Shown here piece after piece: positions 1 to 6,170 of a stretch of 7,125 nucleotides of DNA. This stretch comes from an uncultured Lachnospiraceae bacterium (lineage in GTDB: Bacteria; Bacillota; Clostridia; Lachnospirales; Lachnospiraceae). A program made the position numbers and the translations under genes. The first letter of the stretch is position 1; each line of letters starts with the position of its first letter. Below the pieces are notes generated by a model, which worked only from the letters and a program-made list of their open reading frames with translations, was not told the origin of the DNA and did not search any database. The stretch is taken from assembly GCA_902463835.1 (NCBI GenBank), contig CABQGZ010000176.1, forward strand, positions 1 to 7,125, written 5' to 3'.

Positions 1-453
1 GAGGGGCCCCTGGCAGGCATCCGTTTTCAGCGTCAGCTGGAGCAAAAAGCCTATGAGTTGGGCGCCGGAGCCATTCCCCAGCAGCTTTTCGGAGATTTTG
101 TACAGAAGCGTGTAAGCAGCAGCTACGGTGCGTACGACAGCTGTACCAAGGGGCGCACCGCTTTTGCGCCGCTTCATGAGCTGTTTTCGGAGCAGATTAC
201 CGGGGCTTTTGTGGAGGGAATGCATGCGTTTTCCAGATATATTCATGATTTTGACCGGTATGACTGTATCCTGTCCGGCGTGGAGAGCAGAACCTCTTCC
301 CCGGTGCGAATACCGAGAGACGAAGGCTTTGAGAGCAACCGGAAGGGCATCTATCCCTGCGGTGAGGGAGCGGGATATGCCGGCGGGATCATGTCCGCAG
401 CCATGGACGGGCTGAAGGTGGCGGAGGAGCTCATAAGAAGATACCGCCCTTGA
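1..453 (+). CDS. FAD-dependent dehydrogenase (COG2509-like), C-terminal part only
   Basis: The reading frame is open from base 1 to the TGA at 451-453, giving 150 residues; the N-terminus lies left of the window. The visible part matches the C-terminal end of the uncharacterized FAD-dependent dehydrogenase family (COG2509), whose members are usually about 500 residues or more. The diagnostic signs are a segment reading GVESRTSSPVRIPRDE (about 277-324) and the flavin-contacting tail GIYPCGEGAGYAGGI (346-390) followed by MSAAMDG, the usual glycine-rich C-terminal FAD contact of this fold. The TTG at 58 is only an internal codon, not a start, because homology-like sequence continues upstream of it. 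The enzyme is expected to be cytoplasmic and flavin-dependent, but its substrate is unknown for the family. It lies 28 bases upstream of the preferred mutS start with no terminator between them, so co-transcription is likely. The family call is made from motif memory without a search. The N-terminal Rossmann motif cannot be checked here. Confidence 0.82.
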   Translation, partial: EGPLAGIRFQRQLEQKAYELGAGAIPQQLFGDFVQKRVSSSYGAYDSCTKGRTAFAPLHELFSEQITGAFVEGMHAFSRYIHDFDRYDCILSGVESRTSSPVRIPRDEGFESNRKGIYPCGEGAGYAGGIMSAAMDGLKVAEELIRRYRP

Positions 454-468
454 ATAAATGAGATCGAA

Positions 469-474
469 AGGAAG
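469..474 (+). promoter_or_regulatory. Ribosome binding site of mutS (AGGAAG)
   Basis: AGGAAG lies 7 bases before the GTG at 482. The in-frame ATG at 458 has no Shine-Dalgarno sequence at a usable distance, so this site decides the start in favour of GTG 482. Confidence 0.7.
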
Positions 475-481
475 AGAGATT

Positions 482-3130
482 GTGGCTGATTTAACACCCA
501 TGATGCAGCAATATTTAGAGACAAAGAAGGAATACCCGGATTGTATCCTGTTTTACCGTCTGGGAGATTTTTATGAGATGTTCTTCGAGGATGCGCTGAC
601 AGCCTCAAAGGAACTGGAGATCACCCTGACCGGAAAAAACTGCGGACTGGAGGAGCGGGCGCCCATGTGCGGCGTTCCTTTTCACGCGGTGGAGGGGTAT
701 CTGAACAAGCTGGTATCCAAGGGCTATAAGGTGGCCATCTGTGAACAGGTGGAGGATCCCAAGCTGGCCAAGGGACTGGTGAAACGGGAGGTGGTGCGCA
801 TTGTCACTCCCGGAACCAATCTGGATCCCCAGGCGCTGGACGAGACGAAGAACAATTATCTCATGTGTATCGTCTATCTGGAGGATCGCTACGGGGTGAG
901 CATTGCGGACGTCACCACCGGGGACTACTATATGACGGAGTTGGATTCGGAGCGGAAGCTTCTGGATGAGATCAGCCGTTTCGCACCCTCCGAGATCATC
1001 TGCAACGAAGCCTTCTATATGAGCGGCATGGATCTGGAGGATTTAAGAAACCGACTTGGCATCATGGTTTCTTCCCTGGAGGCCTGGTATTTTAGCGATG
1101 AGACTGCAAAAAATACGCTGTTGACCCATTTTAATGTGAAGGATCTTGCCGGTCTTGGCATTCAGGACTACGAGTGCGGCACCATCGCAGCCGGTGCGCT
1201 GTTAAAATATCTGTATGAGACACAGAAGAACTCTCTTGACAATATGTCACATTTAAAGCTGTATCTCACAGGAAAATACATGATCATCGACAGCTCTACC
1301 CGCCGGAACCTGGAGCTGGCGGAGACATTGCGGGAAAAGCAGAAGCGTGGTTCCCTGCTCTGGGTGCTGGACAAGACAAGGACGGCTATGGGCGCAAGAA
1401 TGCTCCGTTCCTTTGTGGAGCAGCCGCTGATTGAAAAGCAGGCCATCGAGGAGCGTCTCGACGCGGTGGAGGAATTAAAGCAGCAGGCCATGAACCGGGA
1501 GGAACTGCGGGAATATCTGAACCCTATCTACGATATGGAGCGGCTGGTGTGCCGGGTGACCTATCAGACAGCCAATCCCAGAGACTTGATCGCTTTTAAG
1601 AGTTCCCTGGCCATGCTTCCTTATATTAAGACCATCTTAGGTGAATTTGAGAGTGAGGAGCTAAAAAGGATCCGGGAGGAGCTGGATACCCTGGAGGATC
1701 TTTTTTCCCTGATTGACGATTCCATCCAGGAGGAGCCGCCCATCTCCGTCCGGGACGGCGATATTATAAAGACCGGTTACCATGAGGAGGTGGACAAGCT
1801 TCGCAACGCCAAGACGGAGGGAAAGACCTGGCTCATGGAGCTGGAGACAAAGGAGCGGGAGAAGACGGGGATCAAGAACCTGCGGATCAAATACAACAAG
1901 GTGTTTGGATACTATCTGGAGGTGACAAATTCCTTCAAAAATATGGTGCCGGATTACTATACCAGAAAGCAGACCCTTGCCAATGCGGAGCGCTATATTA
2001 CGCCGGAACTGAAGGAACTGGAGGATCTCATTCTGGGGGCGGAGGATCGGCTGGTTTCGTTGGAATACGAGCTGTATCGGGAGGTCCGGGAGAAGATTGC
2101 AGCCCAGGTGCTGCGCATCCAGCAGACCGCAAAAGCAGTTGCCCGGATTGATGTGTTTGCCTCGCTGGCTCTGGTGGCGGAGCGGGGGAATTACTGCCGT
2201 CCCAAGATGAATGAAAAAGGTGTGATCGACATCAAGAACGGCCGTCATCCTGTGGTGGAAAAGATGATCAGCAATGACATGTTCATCGCTAATGATACAT
2301 ATCTGGACAATGGCAGCAAGCGGATCTCCATTATCACCGGCCCCAACATGGCCGGTAAATCCACCTACATGCGGCAGACGGCGCTCATTGTGCTGATGGC
2401 TCAGATCGGAAGCTTTGTACCGGCTGATTCTGCTAAAATCGGAATCGTAGACCGGATATTCACACGGGTGGGCGCCTCCGATGACCTTGCCTCCGGCCAG
2501 AGTACCTTCATGGTGGAGATGACGGAGGTGGCCAATATCCTGCGGAATGCCACGGCAAACAGCCTTCTTGTCCTGGATGAGATCGGCCGGGGCACCAGTA
2601 CCTTCGACGGGCTATCCATCGCCTGGGCCGTGGTGGAGCATATCAGCAATCCGAAGCTTCTGGGAGCCAAGACATTGTTTGCCACCCATTATCACGAGCT
2701 CACGGAGCTGGAGGGGAAGCTGAACAATGTGAACAATTATTGCATCGCAGTGAAGGAGAAGGGGGACGACATTGTGTTCCTTCGAAAGATCGTCCCGGGC
2801 GGCGCGGACCGCAGCTACGGCATTCAGGTGGCGAAGCTGGCCGGTGTGCCCGAGTCGGTGATCGAGCGGGCCAAGGTGATCGCCCAGGAGCTGAGTGAGA
2901 ATGATATCTCCGAGGTGGTCAGCAGCATTGCGGTGGAAAATGCTGCCGCGGGAAAAAAGAGCAGTAAGAAGCTGGACGAGGTGGACATCAGTCAGATCTC
3001 GCTGTTTGACACGGTGAAGGACGACGATATTATACAGGAGATCCGCCAGATGGATCTGAGTAATCTGACGCCTATTGATGCGATGAATAAATTGTATCAG
3101 CTTCAGAGTAAGATAAAGAATCGGTGGTGA
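482..3130 (+). CDS. mutS: DNA mismatch repair ATPase MutS
   Basis: MutS recognises base mismatches and small loops in newly replicated DNA and, on ATP binding, becomes a sliding clamp that recruits MutL. From GTG 482 the protein has 882 residues, slightly longer than the roughly 855 typical of E. coli and B. subtilis. The N-terminus reads MADLTPMMQQYL, as in the family. The mismatch-reading Phe-X-Glu motif is F30-Y31-E32 within GDFYEMF. Connector, lever and clamp domains follow (about 125-580). The ABC ATPase has Walker A GPNMAGKS at 620-627 (Lys626), the DDLASGQSTF signature region at 667-676, Walker B VLDE ending at D699-E700 in DEIGRGTST, and the conserved histidine His736 in FATHYHEL. Near the C-terminus, QISLF at 838-842 fits a beta-clamp-binding motif, followed by the helical tail used for tetramer formation in relatives. 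An in-frame ATG at 458 would add eight residues but lacks a ribosome site. The gene is intact and is followed 35 bases later by mutL. Confidence 0.98.
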   Translation: MADLTPMMQQYLETKKEYPDCILFYRLGDFYEMFFEDALTASKELEITLTGKNCGLEERAPMCGVPFHAVEGYLNKLVSKGYKVAICEQVEDPKLAKGLVKREVVRIVTPGTNLDPQALDETKNNYLMCIVYLEDRYGVSIADVTTGDYYMTELDSERKLLDEISRFAPSEIICNEAFYMSGMDLEDLRNRLGIMVSSLEAWYFSDETAKNTLLTHFNVKDLAGLGIQDYECGTIAAGALLKYLYETQKNSLDNMSHLKLYLTGKYMIIDSSTRRNLELAETLREKQKRGSLLWVLDKTRTAMGARMLRSFVEQPLIEKQAIEERLDAVEELKQQAMNREELREYLNPIYDMERLVCRVTYQTANPRDLIAFKSSLAMLPYIKTILGEFESEELKRIREELDTLEDLFSLIDDSIQEEPPISVRDGDIIKTGYHEEVDKLRNAKTEGKTWLMELETKEREKTGIKNLRIKYNKVFGYYLEVTNSFKNMVPDYYTRKQTLANAERYITPELKELEDLILGAEDRLVSLEYELYREVREKIAAQVLRIQQTAKAVARIDVFASLALVAERGNYCRPKMNEKGVIDIKNGRHPVVEKMISNDMFIANDTYLDNGSKRISIITGPNMAGKSTYMRQTALIVLMAQIGSFVPADSAKIGIVDRIFTRVGASDDLASGQSTFMVEMTEVANILRNATANSLLVLDEIGRGTSTFDGLSIAWAVVEHISNPKLLGAKTLFATHYHELTELEGKLNNVNNYCIAVKEKGDDIVFLRKIVPGGADRSYGIQVAKLAGVPESVIERAKVIAQELSENDISEVVSSIAVENAAAGKKSSKKLDEVDISQISLFDTVKDDDIIQEIRQMDLSNLTPIDAMNKLYQLQSKIKNRW

Positions 3131-3150
3131 CAGAGAGAAGAATAGCCACA

Positions 3151-3159
3151 AGGGAGGTG
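3151..3159 (+). promoter_or_regulatory. Ribosome binding site of mutL (AGGGAGGTG)
   Basis: AGGGAGGTG is a near-perfect Shine-Dalgarno sequence. Its AGGGAGG core ends 8 bases before the ATG at 3166. It selects ATG 3166 over the in-frame GTG codons at 3124 and 3127, which overlap the end of mutS and would add non-conserved residues. Confidence 0.85.
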
Positions 3160-3165
3160 CAGTTT

Positions 3166-5133
3166 ATGCCACAGATTGAGGTGTTGGATCAACAGACGAT
3201 TGATAAGATTGCGGCAGGAGAGGTGATTGAGCGGCCGGCTTCGGTGGTGAAGGAGCTGGTGGAGAATGCCATAGACGCCAAGGCTACCGCTGTCACAGTG
3301 GAGGTGAAGGAGGGAGGAATCTCCTTCATTCGGATCACGGACAATGGGTGCGGGATTGACCGGGAGCAGGTACGGTTGGCGTTTCTTCGTCATTCTACCA
3401 GCAAGATACGGCGTGTGGAGGATCTGGTGACGGTGTCCTCCCTGGGGTTTCGGGGGGAGGCTTTGTCCAGTATTGCGGCAGTGTCTCAGGTGGAGCTGAT
3501 CACGAAGACGCCGGAAGGGATCAGCGGCGTCCGGTACTGTATCGAGGGCGGAAAAGAGGTTTTACTGGAAGAAATCGGTGCGCCGGAGGGAACCACATTT
3601 CTGGTGCGGAATCTTTTTTATAACACACCGGCCAGACGGAAATTCCTGAAGACGGCTCCCACGGAAGCCGGGTATATCAGTGATCTGATGGAGCATATGG
3701 CCCTTTCCCATCCTGAGGTATCCTTCAAATTCATTGTGAACAATCAGGTGAAGCTTCACACCTCCGGGAATTCCAATCTGAAGGAGATCATTTATCATAT
3801 TTATGGAAGAGATATTGCCAACAATCTTATTGAGATTCATAAGGAATGGGATACTTTTTCTGTGGACGGCTTTATCGGTAAGCCTTTGATCTCCAGAGGT
3901 AATCGGAATTTTGAAAATTATTTCATCAATGGTAGGTATGTGAAGAGTGCTCTGATCGCCAAGAGTATTGAGGACGGATACAAGTCCTTCGTGATGCAGC
4001 ACAAATATCCCTTTGTGGTACTGCATCTGGACATCCGGGGAGAACTTTTGGACGTAAATGTGCACCCCACCAAGATGGAGCTGCGCTTCAGCAATCAGGA
4101 GCAGATCTACGATTCCATCAGCAACACAGTCCGGGAGGCCATCAACCGCAGTGAGCTTGTCTATCAGATGGAGCTGGCAGAGCCAAAAAGAGGGGGCGAA
4201 CATGTGAGCCCTGAGGCCAGGCAGAAGCTCCAGGATGCCGCTGCCCAGGAGCGGAGAGACGCGGCAGCGGCTGCCAGAAAGATTCCGGAGCCCTTCGAGA
4301 AGCACCGTTTGGATGCTCTTCGTGAATCGATAAAGAAGGACAGTCCGTATGAGCAAAAATATACTGATTTTCTTGTAAAGGAAAGTTCTGCTGGTTATAT
4401 GGCGAAGAATTCCGCACCAATGGCATCGGATGCCACGAACCAGAAGCAAGTAGAGGCCGATGTTTTCAACCAACAACATGCAGAAACATCGGCTCCGGGA
4501 CAGCAGCAATCAACAGAAGCAGCCGTTCCCAAGCGGCTCCTGTCTCCGGAAGCGGTTCCTTATCACACGATTATCGGTCAGCTGTTCGACACCTACTGGC
4601 TGGTGCAGATGGGCGATACGCTCTACATCATCGATCAGCACGCCGCCCACGAAAAGGTACTCTACGAGCGGACGATGGCAACCCTGGAAAATAAGGAGTA
4701 TACTTCCCAGGTCATCTTCCCACCTATGCTTCTGTCCCTGTCCATGCAGGAGGAAGAGCTGCTGAAAAAATACATGGAGTACTTTAACAAAGTGGGCTAC
4801 ACCATCGAGCCCTTCGGCGGCAGAGAGTACGCCGTGACCTCTGTTCCAGCCAATCTGTTCGGACTGAACGAGCAGGCACTGATGATTGAGATGCTGGACA
4901 GCCTGATGACCCTAAAAGGGAACGAAACGCCTCAGATCATCCTGGAAAAAATCGCCTCCATGTCCTGCAAAGCGGCGGTGAAGGGCAATCAGAAGCTGTC
5001 GCGGCCGGAGATGGAACAGCTGATTGGCGAGCTTCTTACCCTGGAGAACCCGTATCACTGCCCCCACGGCAGACCTACGATCATCTCTATGACGAAATAT
5101 GAGCTGGAAAAGAAATTCAAACGCATTCTGTAA
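3166..5133 (+). CDS. mutL: DNA mismatch repair protein MutL, endonuclease type
   Basis: MutL is recruited by mismatch-bound MutS and, in bacteria without MutH, nicks the error-containing strand itself. From ATG 3166 it has 655 residues. The N-terminal GHKL ATPase (about 1-335) shows all motifs: catalytic Glu30 and Mg-binding Asn34 in VVKELVENAIDA, DNGCGI at 59-64, and LGFRGEAL at 93-100, plus LFYNTPARRKFL. A linker of about 120 residues (about 340-462) is rich in Ala, Gln and Glu and contains a decapeptide repeat. The C-terminal domain (about 466-655) carries the nicking motif DQHAAHEKVLYE at 490-501, SCKAAVKG at 600-607 and CPHGRP at 632-637. Asp490, His492, Glu496, Cys601, Cys632 and His634 correspond to known B. 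subtilis MutL metal-site and conserved residues with a constant offset of 28. QVIFPP at 515-520 sits where B. subtilis MutL has its beta-clamp motif. The gene is intact and no missing catalytic residue was seen. Confidence 0.98.
   Translation: MPQIEVLDQQTIDKIAAGEVIERPASVVKELVENAIDAKATAVTVEVKEGGISFIRITDNGCGIDREQVRLAFLRHSTSKIRRVEDLVTVSSLGFRGEALSSIAAVSQVELITKTPEGISGVRYCIEGGKEVLLEEIGAPEGTTFLVRNLFYNTPARRKFLKTAPTEAGYISDLMEHMALSHPEVSFKFIVNNQVKLHTSGNSNLKEIIYHIYGRDIANNLIEIHKEWDTFSVDGFIGKPLISRGNRNFENYFINGRYVKSALIAKSIEDGYKSFVMQHKYPFVVLHLDIRGELLDVNVHPTKMELRFSNQEQIYDSISNTVREAINRSELVYQMELAEPKRGGEHVSPEARQKLQDAAAQERRDAAAAARKIPEPFEKHRLDALRESIKKDSPYEQKYTDFLVKESSAGYMAKNSAPMASDATNQKQVEADVFNQQHAETSAPGQQQSTEAAVPKRLLSPEAVPYHTIIGQLFDTYWLVQMGDTLYIIDQHAAHEKVLYERTMATLENKEYTSQVIFPPMLLSLSMQEEELLKKYMEYFNKVGYTIEPFGGREYAVTSVPANLFGLNEQALMIEMLDSLMTLKGNETPQIILEKIASMSCKAAVKGNQKLSRPEMEQLIGELLTLENPYHCPHGRPTIISMTKYELEKKFKRIL
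4438..4530 (+). repeat. Three-unit degenerate decapeptide repeat in the MutL linker
   Basis: Three consecutive in-frame units can be aligned: NQKQVEADVF (4438-4467, residues 425-434), then NQQHAETSAP (4468-4497, residues 435-444), then GQQQSTEAAVP (4498-4530, residues 445-455). The shared pattern is a small or polar residue, two or three Gln or Lys, then an acidic-Ala-rich half, often ending in Ala-Pro or Val-Pro. The DNA copies have diverged, so this is an old or weakly selected duplication within a disordered linker. It could also be a chance effect of biased Gln/Ala/Glu composition. Confidence 0.5.
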
Positions 5134-5160
5134 TATGTGAAAAAACGAAAGATGCGCATC

Positions 5161-5205
5161 AAAGAAAGCGAAGAAAGCATAAAAGGCATAGAAAGGCGGA
5201 AAGCA
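5161..5205 (+). repeat. Purine-rich 9-base periodic leader before miaA
   Basis: The 74-base gap between mutL and miaA is strongly purine-rich and holds about five degenerate 9-base units: AAAGAAAGC (5161), GAAGAAAGC (5170), ATAAAAGGC (5179), ATAGAAAGG (5188) and CGGAAAGCA (5197). The first two are the best match; the last is out of register by one base. No stable hairpin or U-run is visible, so it does not look like a terminator. It may simply be an untranslated leader that keeps the miaA ribosome site unstructured. Confidence 0.45.
5194..5199 (+). promoter_or_regulatory. Probable ribosome binding site of miaA (AGGCGG)
   Basis: AGGCGG ends 8 bases before ATG 5208 and is the best-spaced candidate. 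A second AGG at 5205-5207 touches the start codon and is too close to work alone. The match to the anti-Shine-Dalgarno sequence is imperfect. Confidence 0.45.
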
Positions 5206-5207
5206 GG

Positions 5208-6170
5208 ATGGATGATACATTTCAAAAAAAGCCTTTGCTCATACTTACTGGCCCTACCGCGGTGGGAAAGACGGAACTGTCCATTGCATTTGCCAAGGCG
5301 GTGCACGGCTCCGTCATCTCTGCGGACTCCATGCAGGTCTACCGCCACATGGACATCGGTTCAGCCAAAATAAAAAAAGAAGAGCAGCAGGGCATTCCCC
5401 ATTATCTCATTGACGAGCTGGAGCCATGTGAGGAATTTCACGTGGTGCGGTTTCAGGAGATGGCCCATGCAGCCATGGAAGAGATCTACGCCCAGGGTCG
5501 GATTCCTATCATCACCGGCGGAACCGGCTTTTACATTCAGGCCGTCTTGTACGGTATCGATTTTACTGAAAATGAGCAGGACACCGCTTACCGCCATAAG
5601 CTGGAGCTGTTGGCACAGGAGAAGGGAGCAGACTTCCTTCATCATATGCTAAGCCAGGTAGATGAGAAATCCGCCCTGGATATCCACGCCAATAACGTGA
5701 AGCGGGTGATCCGGGCTCTGGAGTTCCATTATCTCACGGGTCAGAAGATATCGGAACACAATGAGGCGGAGCGCAGCAAGGAATCTCCATACCAGTTCTG
5801 TTATTTCGTGCTGAACGACGACAGAGCGCGTCTCTACGAGCGCATTAACAGGCGTGTAGATGCTATGGTGTCCGAAGGGCTGCTGGAAGAAGTGAAACGC
5901 TTAAAGAAGATGGGATGCACCAAGGACATGGTGTCTATGCAGGGGCTCGGCTACAAAGAGATCCTGGATTACCTGGACGGAGCTTGCAGCCTGGAAGACG
6001 CCATTTACCGCATTAAAAGAGATACCCGGCATTTTGCCAAGCGGCAGCTGACCTGGTTTCGCAGAGAGCGGGACGTTATCTGGGTGAATAAGCCGGAGTT
6101 TGACTACGATAATGAGAAAATGCTGGCCTTCATGAGAGAGAGGGCCGCAAATAAAATAGATTGGAAATGA
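5208..6170 (+). CDS. miaA: tRNA dimethylallyltransferase MiaA
   Basis: MiaA transfers a dimethylallyl group from dimethylallyl diphosphate to N6 of adenosine 37, next to the anticodon of tRNAs reading codons that begin with U, giving i6A37. It is cytoplasmic. The 320-residue length is normal for the family. The P-loop is GPTAVGKT at 15-22. The catalytic segment ISADSMQVYR at 37-46 contains Asp40, Ser41 and Gln43, and GSAKI follows. GGTGFYIQA at 104-112 holds the conserved active-site Thr106. Next comes HANNVKRVIRALE, in which Ala replaces the Pro seen in many relatives (HPNN), then the tRNA-contacting MQGLGYKEI and the C-terminal RHFAKRQLTWFRRE. ATG 5208 puts the P-loop at the usual distance from the N-terminus. 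The gene lies 74 bases after mutL, and its TGA overlaps the next start codon. Position within a mismatch repair operon is typical of bacterial miaA. Confidence 0.98.
   Translation: MDDTFQKKPLLILTGPTAVGKTELSIAFAKAVHGSVISADSMQVYRHMDIGSAKIKKEEQQGIPHYLIDELEPCEEFHVVRFQEMAHAAMEEIYAQGRIPIITGGTGFYIQAVLYGIDFTENEQDTAYRHKLELLAQEKGADFLHHMLSQVDEKSALDIHANNVKRVIRALEFHYLTGQKISEHNEAERSKESPYQFCYFVLNDDRARLYERINRRVDAMVSEGLLEEVKRLKKMGCTKDMVSMQGLGYKEILDYLDGACSLEDAIYRIKRDTRHFAKRQLTWFRRERDVIWVNKPEFDYDNEKMLAFMRERAANKIDWK
6167..6170 (+). promoter_or_regulatory. ATGA stop/start overlap coupling miaA to the next gene
   Basis: The ATG at 6167-6169 overlaps the miaA TGA at 6168-6170. Only a weak GGA (6163-6165) precedes it, so initiation probably relies on ribosomes finishing miaA. 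In-frame ATGs at 6176 and 6185 are alternatives; the second has AGGAA directly against it, too close for a normal ribosome site. Confidence 0.6.

Noticed and set aside
454..481. Promoter directly upstream of mutS
   Set aside because: The 28-base gap is too short for a full -35/-10 promoter, and no convincing boxes were seen in the preceding coding end.
1661..2248. Antisense open frame of 195 codons within mutS
   Set aside because: It lies opposite the well-conserved MutS lever and clamp region, has no recognisable domain, and is explained by codon bias of the + strand gene.
2612..3151. Antisense open frame of 179 codons at the end of mutS
   Set aside because: It covers the conserved MutS ATPase and tail on the other strand, has no ribosome site that I could see, and shows no family resemblance.
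3562..4509. Antisense open frame of 315 codons within mutL
   Set aside because: Long, but fully opposite an intact mutL with all motifs; the translation is Leu/His/Arg-rich and low in recognisable features, typical of a shadow frame.
5134..5207. Rho-independent terminator between mutL and miaA
   Set aside because: The gap is purine-rich with no complementary arms and no T-run, so no stem-loop terminator can form.
5137..5373. Small basic protein starting with GTG 5137 in the mutL-miaA gap
   Set aside because: Its lysine-rich start comes only from the purine-rich gap, and two thirds of it is miaA read in another frame; no ribosome site precedes it.
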